64,000 bases of DNA from DASXZH01 sp963829965 (GTDB lineage: Bacteria > Armatimonadota > Fimbriimonadia > Fimbriimonadales > Fimbriimonadaceae), in assembly GCA_963829965.1 (NCBI GenBank), contig CAWHLK010000044.1, positions 167,286-231,285 on the forward strand, read 5' to 3'. The notes beneath the pieces are model-generated. The model had not been told where the DNA came from. It ran no database searches and worked only from the letters and a program-made list of their open reading frames with translations. Positions 7,507 through 15,300 of the stretch are shown here, in pieces. Both the position numbers and the translations under genes were made by a program. The first letter of the stretch is position 1. Each line of letters begins with the position of its first letter.

Positions 7507-8199
7507 ATGAAGATCCTCCTCGTTGAAGATGACCCTGAAATTTCGGCCGCCATACGTGAAGGGTTAGAGGATTGTGGTTACGATGTCGATGTTGTCCGTG
7601 ACGGGGAGCGGGGCCTGCGAGTGGCTCTAAACCGGCATTACGGCATTATCGTCCTTGACATAATGCTCCCTGGCATGGATGGACTGACTATTTGCTCCCG
7701 GCTGAGGGCGGCGCGTAAAACCACACCGATTCTATTGCTTACGGCGAAGGGCCGCGCCAGAGATAAGGTGCTGGGTCTGGAAACCGGGGCCGACGATTAT
7801 CTTGCGAAGCCGTTCGACTTCGACGAATTGATCGCTCGCGTAAGAGCCCTTACGAGAAGGGACAAGGTTAACAAGTCGTCGCGGACAAGAATACACGACA
7901 TGGTGGTTGATACGACCGCCAGGACAGTGGCGCGTAATGGGCTGGAAATCATCCTGACCCCGCGCGAGTTTACGCTTCTGGAGGCCCTGGTAACCCGCCA
8001 AGGGCAGGTGCTAACGCGGGAAGTCATCCAGCAGTTGGTGTGGGGCGATGAGCTCAGTACCTCAAATATTGTCGACGTCCATATCCGGAACCTTCGCAAG
8101 AAACTGGACCGCGGTTTCAAGCGAAAATTGATTGACACGGTTTTTGGGGTGGGCTATACGATCAGGTTCACAGGGGCCGAACCGGAATTAGATGATTAG
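7507..8199 (+). CDS. OmpR/PhoB-family response regulator (CusR-like)
   Basis: A 230-residue regulator. The receiver domain (about 1-115) has the acidic pocket in LLVEDDPE, the phospho-acceptor Asp51 in VLDIMLPG, the conserved Thr in LLTAKG and Lys in DYLAKPFD. The winged-helix DNA-binding domain (about 130-225) shows LTPREFTLLEAL, VDVHIRNLRKKLD and a closing VFGVGYTI. I chose ATG 7507 because the receiver begins there. The stop overlaps the kinase start by 8 nt, so the pair is translationally coupled. The likely role is control of an envelope or metal stress response; the exact signal is not visible. The direct-repeat boxes nearby are its probable sites. Confidence 0.9.
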   Translation: MKILLVEDDPEISAAIREGLEDCGYDVDVVRDGERGLRVALNRHYGIIVLDIMLPGMDGLTICSRLRAARKTTPILLLTAKGRARDKVLGLETGADDYLAKPFDFDELIARVRALTRRDKVNKSSRTRIHDMVVDTTARTVARNGLEIILTPREFTLLEALVTRQGQVLTREVIQQLVWGDELSTSNIVDVHIRNLRKKLDRGFKRKLIDTVFGVGYTIRFTGAEPELDD

Positions 8200-9619
8200 G
8201 ACCAAGCTCACAGCCTGGAACTGCCTCGTATTATCGCTAGTGTTGACGGCCACCGGCGTCGCGATATTTCTGACCACGAGGCGGAACCTGTACGCCGGAG
8301 TTGACACAGGGCTTGAGGCGCGCGCCCTTTTTATGATCAGACGGGGCCTGCCAGACACTACGAGGGGCTTTCTTCCGCCGCCGATGCCTCCTGCAATGGC
8401 GCCCGATGAGGCGATGAAAAACGGCATTGATCCGATGCAGCTTAAAGAGTTCGATGTCCAGAGCAGCATTTTGCGGCCCGTGATTGTCGGCACCGACGGC
8501 GTCGATATCATGTTTCCCGGACGCCAGCTTTGGGACAGAGGTGCGTTTCTGCGCGCGTTGCGAGGAACGGCAAGTTTTGGCAACGCTTTCGAAGAAGATG
8601 TTCCCATTCGCACGTACACGGTCCCAATTCGGGAGAACGGCAGGCCGACCCTCATCATCCAGCTTGCGAAGTCATTGCAGAACGAGGAAGACGAACTTGC
8701 ACAACTGGCGAAAACCTTGTACATTGTCTTTCCGTTGGCGGTAGTGGTGATGCTTCTTACAGGAGTAGCCCTGACTCGACTGGCGCTCCGCCCAGTTGCG
8801 CAGATTGCGTCCTCCGCAGAAAAGATTGAGGAATCCAGCCTCAGCGGAAGGCTTCCGGTAAACGGAAGGGATGAGTTCGCCTACCTTGCGTCCGTCGTGA
8901 ATAAGATGTTGGAACGCATCGAGACGGCCTTCAGACGCCAAGAGATCGCTTATGCGAGCCAAATTCAATTCACCTCCGATGCCTCTCACGAACTCAAAAC
9001 GCCCCTGACCGCCATTCGGGCCAGAGTGGAACTTGGGCTTAAGAAGGAAGCAACTCCAGAGAAATATAGGGAACATTTATGCGCCATCGACCGGGCGTCA
9101 AGACTCATGGCGAGCCTTCTCAACGATCTCCTGACGCTGGCGTACGCCCAGGAGAAGACCCTCCAACTCAACATTGAAAGCGTTGGCGTGAAAAGTTTGG
9201 TGGACGACGCGCTTGCTTCAGTGTCGCGCGGCAAGCATAGGATCACATTGGGAATCCCAAACAACCTCGCGGTGGTGGTAGACCGGAACTCCATGGCCCG
9301 CGTTCTCATTAATCTAGTGGAGAATGCCATCCGGTACTCCGGAGACAACGCACCCATACAAATAAATGCCCGCCGAATCGGTGATGGCGTCGAGCTTTCC
9401 GTAATGGACTCCGGCAAGGGCATCGACGTGGACTATCTACCCTTCATCTTTGATCGGTTCTATCGGATCGAGCGGTCGAGGGATCGCGATTCCGGGGGTA
9501 GCGGACTTGGCCTAGCCATTGCGAAAGCCATCGTCGAAGCTCATGGAGGCACAATAAGCTTGGTTAGCTCAGTGGGGTTTGGAACCGTTGTCACAGTTTT
9601 GCTGCCAAATTCCCAATAG
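8192..9619 (+). CDS. Membrane sensor histidine kinase (HAMP, CusS/BaeS-like)
   Basis: A 475-residue kinase. Two membrane segments (about residues 10-28 and 175-197) flank a periplasmic domain of roughly 145 residues with a Pro-rich stretch near 62-70. A HAMP linker follows (LALRPVAQIASSAEKIEESS), then the dimerisation box with the phospho-His in SDASHELKTPLTAIRAR (about residue 265), and the ATPase motifs N (LVENAIRYSG), G1 (DSGKGID), F (FDRFYRI) and G2 (GSGLGLAIAKAIVEAHGG). It phosphorylates the regulator whose gene overlaps its start. The periplasmic domain matches no ligand pattern that I can name. Confidence 0.9.
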   Translation: MIRTKLTAWNCLVLSLVLTATGVAIFLTTRRNLYAGVDTGLEARALFMIRRGLPDTTRGFLPPPMPPAMAPDEAMKNGIDPMQLKEFDVQSSILRPVIVGTDGVDIMFPGRQLWDRGAFLRALRGTASFGNAFEEDVPIRTYTVPIRENGRPTLIIQLAKSLQNEEDELAQLAKTLYIVFPLAVVVMLLTGVALTRLALRPVAQIASSAEKIEESSLSGRLPVNGRDEFAYLASVVNKMLERIETAFRRQEIAYASQIQFTSDASHELKTPLTAIRARVELGLKKEATPEKYREHLCAIDRASRLMASLLNDLLTLAYAQEKTLQLNIESVGVKSLVDDALASVSRGKHRITLGIPNNLAVVVDRNSMARVLINLVENAIRYSGDNAPIQINARRIGDGVELSVMDSGKGIDVDYLPFIFDRFYRIERSRDRDSGGSGLGLAIAKAIVEAHGGTISLVSSVGFGTVVTVLLPNSQ

Positions 9620-9628
9620 CGAAAGATA

Positions 9629-9650
9629 TTCATTCGATCTTCATGGCTGC
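9629..9650 (+). promoter_or_regulatory. Putative response-regulator box 3 (11-bp direct repeat)
   Basis: TTCATTCGATC followed by TTCATGGCTGC, again two half-sites 11 bp apart, ten bases after the kinase stop. No intact gene follows directly; a repeat copy begins at about 9767. Either the target gene was displaced by the repeat, or the box belongs to a transcript not visible as a gene. Confidence 0.35.
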
Positions 9651-9766
9651 CCTCCACCATGAGGAGGGTTCCAAAAGCGAGTTGCCGAGATTCGCGGGGC
9701 TCAGCCGGCCGTCCGTCAGTTTCCTGCCGCGACGGCTCGGCGCACAGGATCGGCAAAATACTCTGG

Positions 9767-9906
9767 GGGCTCGTAATTTGGGTGTCGCCCGTTTCCAGGG
9801 CTGAAGCCCTTCGCTTTAACGTTAGGACCCTTCGGGCCCGGGAGGGGCTTCATTTTCATGCTCGGCTGTGACGCACCTTCACCTTATCCTCGCTTACCTA
9901 ACTCGG
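9767..9906. repeat. Solo copy of the ~151-bp double-hairpin repeat
   Basis: It runs from 'ggctcgtaatttgggtgtcg' to 'cgcttacctaactcgg' and matches the units of the 5.3-6.6 kb array almost base for base (same 'gacccttcgggcccgggagg' hairpin). It stands between the end of the two-component operon and the vapBC operator. This shows that single units move or persist apart from the array. Confidence 0.85.
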
Positions 9907-9920
9907 GAGATAGGAAGAAT

Positions 9921-9951
9921 CTGCATCATGATGCATGATAAAATGATGCAT
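9921..9951 (+). promoter_or_regulatory. Probable vapBC operator
   Basis: It contains the perfect palindrome GCATCATGATGC (9923-9934) and two ATGCAT sites (9931-9936 and 9946-9951) 15 bp apart, just before the antitoxin start. Ribbon-helix-helix antitoxins bind such short inverted repeats over their own promoter, so this fits autorepression by the VapB-VapC complex. Confidence 0.5.
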
Positions 9952-9960
9952 AATGCAGTT

Positions 9961-10218
9961 ATGAGGACAACTTTTACCGCAACCACGGAGGTTTACGAAC
10001 AGCTTCGGGAGATGGCGCGGCGGTCGGGAAAGTCGATGAGTTCGATCGTGAACGAGTTGCTTCGCAAGGCCATATGGGACGAGCCGCGCGAACGCCCGAC
10101 TCGAAAATACCGGGTCCGGGCTAAACCACTTGGTCTGCGCCGGGGGTTGGACCCGGAGAGGCTGTCAACACTTCTTACGGATCTGGAGACGTCCGACTTT
10201 GATAATTCCGGACATTAA
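9961..10218 (+). CDS. vapB: VapB-type ribbon-helix-helix antitoxin
   Basis: An 85-residue antitoxin. I set the start at ATG 9961 (MRTTFTATTEVYEQLREMAR) because the first residues form the beta-strand of a CopG/MetJ-type ribbon-helix-helix domain, with helices 'VYEQLREMARRSG' and 'SMSSIVNELLRKA'. Several ATGs upstream (9928-9946) sit inside the operator palindromes. The C-terminal half is basic (residues 40-60) and then acidic, the part expected to wrap round the toxin. It overlaps the toxin gene by 20 nt. The role is to neutralise VapC and repress the operon. Confidence 0.8.
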   Translation: MRTTFTATTEVYEQLREMARRSGKSMSSIVNELLRKAIWDEPRERPTRKYRVRAKPLGLRRGLDPERLSTLLTDLETSDFDNSGH

Positions 10219-10630
10219 TCTGGTTCTGTATGCGCACGACTCTCGCTCCCCGTTCTTTGACCGCGCCAAGCCGTGGTGGGAGGGCCTGCTGAACGGCGTC
10301 GAGTCGGTTGGCCTCCCCTGGGCGGTCGGTCTCGCCTTCATCCGCTTGACAACGCAGGCAAATGTTTACGAGAAGCAAAATACTCCGGAGGAAGCAGTTG
10401 AAACCGTGGCCGAGTGGCTGAGGCAGCCTGTCGTTCGCCCCATTTGGCCAGGAGATAACCACCTGAACTTGATGAAAGGCCTCCTAAACGAGGCGCAAGC
10501 GGCCGGCAAACTCGTCACGGACGCGCACTTGGCCGCTCTGGCCATCGAATACAACGCGGTACTACACACCCATGATCGGGACTTCCAGAGGTTTTCGGGC
10601 ATACGCTTGCACGATCCGTTGGGCAGATGA
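10199..10630 (+). CDS. vapC: VapC-type PIN-domain ribonuclease toxin
   Basis: A 143-residue toxin. The best start is TTG 10199, preceded by GGAG at about 10185, because PIN domains begin with 'IIPDINLVLYAHD'; the first catalytic Asp is in PDIN. Further acidic positions are the Glu/Asp region around residues 60-75 and the TDAHLAALAIE helix, followed by 'HDRDFQRF' (second and third acidic sites near 110-130). PIN toxins cut RNA (often tRNA) when the antitoxin is lost. The variant with 'P(D/N)xNL..YA' and a long insert is typical of one VapC subgroup. Confidence 0.8.
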   Translation: MIIPDINLVLYAHDSRSPFFDRAKPWWEGLLNGVESVGLPWAVGLAFIRLTTQANVYEKQNTPEEAVETVAEWLRQPVVRPIWPGDNHLNLMKGLLNEAQAAGKLVTDAHLAALAIEYNAVLHTHDRDFQRFSGIRLHDPLGR

Positions 10631-10745
10631 GGCGTTTTTGGGGCCAGCCGTTTCGATGAGAATGGCCGCTCCGACAATCGATGAGCGCTTGCGCGCTTTA
10701 TGGATGGCCGAATACAGGTTTCCCCCTTTACGGTAAATTCTTCTT

Positions 10746-11156
10746 ATGTCCGATTGGAACGCGGAAGCTGTTCGCCATGCGCTCACGGTGGCTCGAAACC
10801 ACGGTTTCGCCGAGGTTGAGCTGCAGTCGGAGGGAACTTCTTTTCAGGCCAAGCTTGCTTCGGCGGCGAAGCCTGCCGCTGCCCCTTCGCCGGAGCCGGA
10901 CGCCGTCGTCCCGGTGGAATCCGCAAAGACAAAGACCCTCACCGCTCCCCTCGTGGGTTATTACAAGCAGTCCATGCTGGTTGAGGGGCAGGAGATTAAG
11001 GCCGGGGACATTGTGGCAAGCATTACCGCGCTAGGGCTTGCCAACGAGGTGGAAGCCAGCGTTGCAGGCAAGGTCACCAAGGTTTTGGTTAAGGATGGGG
11101 ACAGTGTGGAATACGGCCAGGTTCTCGCAGAAGTCGAACTGATGGAGGGGATATGA
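10746..11156 (+). CDS. Biotin-carboxyl-carrier-like protein lacking the biotin lysine
   Basis: A 136-residue protein in the accB position. It has an N-terminal helical part, an Ala/Pro linker (about 38-60) and a C-terminal lipoyl/biotinyl fold (64-136) with 'TAPLVGYYKQ', 'VEGQEIKAGDIVASI' and 'VLVKDGDSVEYGQVLAEVE'. At the hairpin where BCCP has 'EAMK(L/M)MNE' it reads TALGLANE, with Gly97 in place of the biotinylated Lys. It therefore cannot carry biotin there. Such BCCP-like proteins with an 'ALG' hairpin are found beside accC in several phyla. A structural or regulatory role in acetyl-CoA carboxylase is my inference; a true BCCP must be encoded elsewhere. Confidence 0.75.
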   Translation: MSDWNAEAVRHALTVARNHGFAEVELQSEGTSFQAKLASAAKPAAAPSPEPDAVVPVESAKTKTLTAPLVGYYKQSMLVEGQEIKAGDIVASITALGLANEVEASVAGKVTKVLVKDGDSVEYGQVLAEVELMEGI

Positions 11157-11521
11157 ATACCAAACGTGGACAAACCCTTGTTGCGGCGCTGATTGTGATC
11201 GTTATCATCCTGATTCTTCTCGTGGTTTTCCTGAGGCCAACGGGTGGGCAAAGCCCGAGGGCGGACAAGAAGGGATACACGGTTTTGGGGCTGGCGCGGT
11301 ACAGCGCCTTGGACACCGAATGCAAAAGCGACCTGGACCAAGTTCGGCTTGCCCTCACCACCGCCAAATCTTCCAACGGAGACGACACGTTTCCGGCCAC
11401 ACTAGAAGACCTGCACATCGGCGCGCAGTTTTACAAATGCCCGGTAGGCGGCGAGAGATACATTTATGATCCACAAACCGGCGAGGTTCACTGCCCGCAT
11501 CCAGGCCACGAGAAGTTTTGA
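11153..11521 (+). CDS. Pilin-like / secretion-type small membrane protein
   Basis: A 122-residue protein starting ATGA-coupled to the previous stop. A short basic N-terminus (MNTKRGQTLVAALIVIV) leads into one membrane helix (about 9-28), like class III-type signal sequences of type IV pilins and pseudopilins, although the usual Phe/Glu pair is replaced ('GQTLVAAL'). The exported part has 'CKSDLDQVRLALTTAK' and a Cys motif near the end (YKCPVGGERYIYDPQTGEVH, then CPHPGH), similar to the zinc- or disulfide-type C-terminus of small pseudopilins. Its place inside an acc operon is unusual but the junctions are tight on both sides. Confidence 0.6.
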   Translation: MNTKRGQTLVAALIVIVIILILLVVFLRPTGGQSPRADKKGYTVLGLARYSALDTECKSDLDQVRLALTTAKSSNGDDTFPATLEDLHIGAQFYKCPVGGERYIYDPQTGEVHCPHPGHEKF

Positions 11522-12880
11522 TGTTTAAGAAGGTTCTGGTGGCGAATCGGGGCGAAATTGCCTGCCGTGTCATCCGGGGCTGCCGCGAACTGGGTGTGGA
11601 GAGCGTTGCGATCTACTCTCAGGCGGACAAAGATAGCCTGCACGTGAAGATCGCCGACCATGCGATTTGCATTGGCGCGGGCAGCAACGCGGACAGCTAT
11701 TTGAACCTTGGGAACGTGTTGATGGCGGCGGAGATCTCGGGCGCGGAGGCGGTTCACCCGGGTTACGGCTACTTTAGCGAGCGGGCCGGGTTTGCGGAAG
11801 CCTTGGAATCTTTGGGGGTGAAGTTCATCGGCCCTCCGGTGAAAGCGATCGAGGCGATGGGGGACAAGGCCAAGGCGAAGGAAGCGGCGATTGCCTCCGG
11901 ATGTCCGGTGGTGCCCGGGTCCGACGGGCCCGTCTCGAGCGATTTGGACGCACTGAGAGAAGCGGAGAGAATCGGCTACCCGATCCTGCTCAAGGCGGTG
12001 GCGGGAGGAGGCGGCCGCGGCATTCGCCGCGTAGATGAGCCGGATCAGCTTCCCCAGGCGTTTAAAATCGCCCAGGCAGAGGCGCAGGCGAGCTTCGGCA
12101 ACAGCGAACTGATTCTCGAGAAATGCGCAATCGAGCCGCGGACACATCGAGATCCAAGTGCTCGGCGATTCCCACGGGAACATGATCTACCTTGGCGAGC
12201 GGGAATGCTCGGTGCAAAACCCTCGGCATCAGAAGCTGGTGGAAGAGGCGCCTTACGCCAACCTGCCGCCGGACGTGCGCAAGCAGATGGGCGAGGCGGC
12301 GGTTCGGGTGGCTTGGTCGGTGGGCTACCAAAATGCGGGAACGGTGGAGTTTCTGCTGGACGCGGACAACAAGTTTTACTTCCTGGAGATGAACACCCGG
12401 CTTCAGGTGGAGCATCCGGTGACCGAAGAGGTCTGCGGTTTGGATTTGGTCCACCTCATGCTCAAGATCGCGAGCGGGGAGAGTTTGGGGTTGAAGCAGG
12501 AAGACATTCGGTATCGGGGACACGCGATCGAGGCGCGAATTACGGCGCAGGATCCGGATAAGGATTTTGCCCCCAGCACCGGGCTCATCAGCGATTGGCG
12601 CGCTCCGGGCGGGCGCGGGGTTCGGATCGATACGCATTGCTACGCGGGGTATTCGGTGAGCCCCTATTACGACCCGCTGCTGGCCAAGCTCATTGTTGCG
12701 GGCAAGACGCGGCCGGAGGCGGTCAGCCGTTTGCAATCCGCGCTGACCGAGTTCAGCGTTGGCGGGATTCAGACGAACATCCCATTCATGCGCCGGTTGG
12801 TTGCCCATCCCGACTACGTGGAGGGCAACGTTACCACCGCTTTTGTGCCGCGCTTCCTCACCGAAGGAGTTTATGCGTAA
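11521..12880 (+). CDS. accC: Biotin carboxylase subunit of acetyl-CoA carboxylase (one frameshift)
   Basis: Starts at ATG 11521, overlapping the previous TGA. The biotin carboxylase domains are in order: N-terminal 'KKVLVANRGEIACRVIR', 'HPGYGYFSER', ATP-grasp lid 'KAVAGGGGRGIR', 'EKCAIEPR|HIEIQVLGD', 'RECSVQNPRHQKL', the catalytic 'EMNTRLQVEHPVTE' and the C-terminal 'RLVAHPDYVEGNVTTAF'. At 12140-12141 a GG should be a single G (CGA CAC ATC, R-H-I); otherwise the frame breaks. Corrected length is 452 residues, normal for AccC. Since the gene is normally essential and the rest is perfect, I take the shift for a sequence error. It carboxylates biotin on BCCP for fatty-acid synthesis. Confidence 0.88.
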
Positions 12881-13439
12881 CTCCAGACGGCAGGCGAGGG
12901 AAGCGGCGCTTAAATCCCTCTACGAGATGGAGATCGCAGGAACGCGTCTGGACGACGCGGTGCGCGAGATGGCGGCGAACAACGACCTCAGCGAGGAGTT
13001 GACTTTGTTCGCGGAGGCCTTGATTCGGGAGGTCTATTTGAACCGGGTTGAGCTCGACGACCGGATCGAAGCGGCGGTGATCGACTACGATTTCGACCGT
13101 ATTGCCGCGGTTGACCGGAACCTGATCCGGATCGCCGCAGGCGAGTTTTTCTACTTTGCCGATATTCCTCCGGCGGTTTCCATCAACGAGGCGATCGAGC
13201 TTGCCAAGAAGTACAGCACTGCGGACAGCGGCCGTTTTGTGAACGGAGTTCTGGGCCGGCTCCTGAAGGAGTCGCCGAAGGCAAACTGGGACCCGGCCGA
13301 GCACGTTGCGGAGTTGGAAACGCCGCCCCCGCCCGAGCCTGTGCCGGAACTTGAGACAATCGACGAGAGCACGCCCGAGGGCAAAGAGCTGACCCGTGTT
13401 GGCTTGTGGAAGATCCGTTCGGACGGTGACGGGTCCTGA
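12873..13439 (+). CDS. nusB: Transcription antitermination factor NusB
   Basis: A 188-residue protein overlapping the end of accC by 8 nt. The start ATG 12873 gives MRNSRRQAREAALKSLYEME, the typical NusB opening with the Arg-rich RNA-contact helix. Further family motifs are 'IAAVDRNLIRIAAGEFFYF', 'PPAVSINEAIELAKKYS' and 'FVNGVLGRLLK'. NusB with NusE binds boxA in rRNA leaders to stop early termination. A C-terminal tail of about 45 residues rich in Glu and Pro goes beyond the usual length of about 140; its role is unknown. It sits between accC and folD in one transcript. Confidence 0.92.
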   Translation: MRNSRRQAREAALKSLYEMEIAGTRLDDAVREMAANNDLSEELTLFAEALIREVYLNRVELDDRIEAAVIDYDFDRIAAVDRNLIRIAAGEFFYFADIPPAVSINEAIELAKKYSTADSGRFVNGVLGRLLKESPKANWDPAEHVAELETPPPPEPVPELETIDESTPEGKELTRVGLWKIRSDGDGS

Positions 13440-14296
13440 GCGCGCAGATCCTGGACGGCAAGGCGCTTGCCTTGGCCACGCGATTGGCCCTGAAGGAGCG
13501 GGTTTCCGGACTTGTGGCTCAGGGGGTTACGCCGCGTTTGGATGTTATCGTCGCCTCCCAGGACCCCGCCAGCCAGGCCTACGTGGCGATGAAGCGCAAA
13601 TGGTGCGCCTTTGTGGGAATTTTGGGAGAGAGCTTTGATGTTTCCGCCTCCACGACGCAGTTGGACCTTCGCGAGAAAATTGCGGAGCTGAACGGGAATC
13701 CTACGGTTCATGGGGTGCTGGTTCAGCACCCGCTGCCTTCTCACCTGGACGAGGACGAGGCGCTGCTGACCCTTGGCGCGGAGAAGGACGTGGACGGCAT
13801 CACGCCCCAATCGTTGGGGCGCTTGGTCGCCGACTTACCCGGCTTTCGGTGCGCCACGCCTTTGGGGATTATGCGGCTGTTGGAGCACTATGAGATTCCC
13901 TTGCAGGGCAAGCGGGCGGTAGTGATTGGGCGAAGCGTGATTTTGGGAAAGCCGGCGGCTTTGATGCTTCTTCAGAAGAATGCGACGGTGACGATTGCGC
14001 ACTCCAAGACTGAGAACCTGGCGGGTTTGTGCCGCGAAGCGGACCTATTGGTGGCCGCCGTCGGGCGGCCACGGTTGGTGAAGGGCGACTGGATCAAGCC
14101 GGGCGCGGTGGTCGTGGACGCGGGCTACAACCGGGTAGAAGGCGAGAAGCAGGACGTGGGCGACGTTGATTTTGAAGGGGCTGCTGAACGGGCGGCGTGG
14201 ATCACGCCGGTTCCCGGCGGGGTTGGGCCGATGACGGTGGCGTCCTTGCTGAGCAACACGGTGGACGCGGCCGAGGCGAACCTTAAGGGTGAGTGA
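13436..14296 (+). CDS. folD: Methylene-THF dehydrogenase / methenyl-THF cyclohydrolase FolD
   Basis: A bifunctional folate enzyme that interconverts 5,10-methylene-, methenyl- and 10-formyl-tetrahydrofolate. Visible motifs are 'QILDGKALA' at the start, the catalytic-lysine region 'YVAMKRKWCAFVGI', 'GVLVQHPLPSHLDE', 'EKDVDGITPQSLG', the Rossmann turn 'VVIGRSVILGKPAALMLL' and 'PGGVGPMTVASLL'. The conserved N-terminus lies upstream of the first TTG (13472). The only initiator-like codon that keeps it is CTG 13436, overlapping the nusB TGA; an in-frame stop lies at 13427. Either a CTG start is used or a base is wrong here. 286 residues from 13436, normal length. Confidence 0.88.
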   Translation: MSAQILDGKALALATRLALKERVSGLVAQGVTPRLDVIVASQDPASQAYVAMKRKWCAFVGILGESFDVSASTTQLDLREKIAELNGNPTVHGVLVQHPLPSHLDEDEALLTLGAEKDVDGITPQSLGRLVADLPGFRCATPLGIMRLLEHYEIPLQGKRAVVIGRSVILGKPAALMLLQKNATVTIAHSKTENLAGLCREADLLVAAVGRPRLVKGDWIKPGAVVVDAGYNRVEGEKQDVGDVDFEGAAERAAWITPVPGGVGPMTVASLLSNTVDAAEANLKGE

Positions 14297-14358
14297 ACTC
14301 CAGGTGTCCCAATTCGCACGGATGGACCTACCCAAACTCGGGACGGCTAACTGAATCG

Positions 14359-15300
14359 TTAGTACAAACCAATATGCTCGCCGTAGTACGCGGCGATGCG
14401 GTCCCAGGCCTTGGCTTCGTCCCAATCGGGAACGACCCCACGCCCGGGGTTCGTATTGATCCGGATACGCGGTTCAGGAAAAGCAGTTTGAACCGCAAAA
14501 TCCGCTTCACAGGCCCAGCCGGTGCGGGGTCTCATCTCCTCGCCCATACGCTTTACAAAGGAGCCTTGGGATTCCACGTATTGGCTTGGATTCATCCGCG
14601 TCTCATGAACGGGGGCAACATTGAACCGCTCGCAAAGCGTCCGATAACAGGACGCCAGCAAGTCGGCGTGAATGTTGTCCCGGATGTAATCCGGAGTTTT
14701 GATCTGCGGCTTCTCGCCCGCGCGCCACATCTTCATGAGGTAGCTGGGAAGTTTGGGCTCTTCAAAAGTGCCGAACGGGTTCGGCACCACGAATTTGGCG
14801 AGCGGGAGATCCGCCTGTTCGGCTTGAGCCTTGACAATCTCGTAGACGGCCCGCTTGGTCGCGCCGTAAATGGAGACCGCGCGCAGGTTGTCCGAGCCCG
14901 CGCCCTCACCCGGCTCAAACACGGTTCCCGTGTAGATAACGCCCTTAGCGCCAGCCGCCTTGGCGACCTTGAAGACGTTCGCAATGTTGTGGGTGTCTTG
15001 GGCGATTGCCTTGATATAATCGAACTCCGGAGAACGGTAGTTCTCCATAAATGCGCCGTGGCAGCAGATGAGATCAAAGCCTTCTTTTTCGATTGCGGCC
15101 ACGAAGCGGCCGTCACCAAACCGCGTGTTAAATACAGGCTCGACTTTGTCGAGCAGGTTGTGAACCCTAAGCCCGCGAACGCCCGGATATCGGCTCTTAT
15201 CCGCCGTGAACGTGCAGGTGACGCCGTGGCCGGCGGCGACGAGTGACTCCGCGAAGTGGTAACCGGTGAAAGAGCTTGCACCAGTGAGAAGGACTTTCAC
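14359..15300 (-). CDS. NAD-dependent sugar epimerase/dehydratase
   Basis: A 313-residue extended short-chain dehydrogenase. The NAD motif is 'LLTGASSFTGYHFAESL'. The catalytic Tyr-Lys is in 'SIYGATKRAVYEI', with the Thr/Ser just before in 'VIYTGTVFEPGEG' and a substrate segment 'KFVVPNPFGTFEEP'. It probably alters a nucleotide sugar, perhaps finishing a CDP- or dTDP-linked sugar with the 3,5-epimerase encoded upstream. ATGA-type overlap (15297-15300) couples it to that gene. It is the last gene of a five-gene minus-strand operon. The exact product is not predictable from sequence. Confidence 0.75.
   Translation of the reverse strand: MKVLLTGASSFTGYHFAESLVAAGHGVTCTFTADKSRYPGVRGLRVHNLLDKVEPVFNTRFGDGRFVAAIEKEGFDLICCHGAFMENYRSPEFDYIKAIAQDTHNIANVFKVAKAAGAKGVIYTGTVFEPGEGAGSDNLRAVSIYGATKRAVYEIVKAQAEQADLPLAKFVVPNPFGTFEEPKLPSYLMKMWRAGEKPQIKTPDYIRDNIHADLLASCYRTLCERFNVAPVHETRMNPSQYVESQGSFVKRMGEEMRPRTGWACEADFAVQTAFPEPRIRINTNPGRGVVPDWDEAKAWDRIAAYYGEHIGLY

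Noticed and set aside
14293..15246. 317-codon plus-strand frame opposite the sugar epimerase
   Set aside because: Antisense shadow; the minus-strand frame has all SDR motifs.
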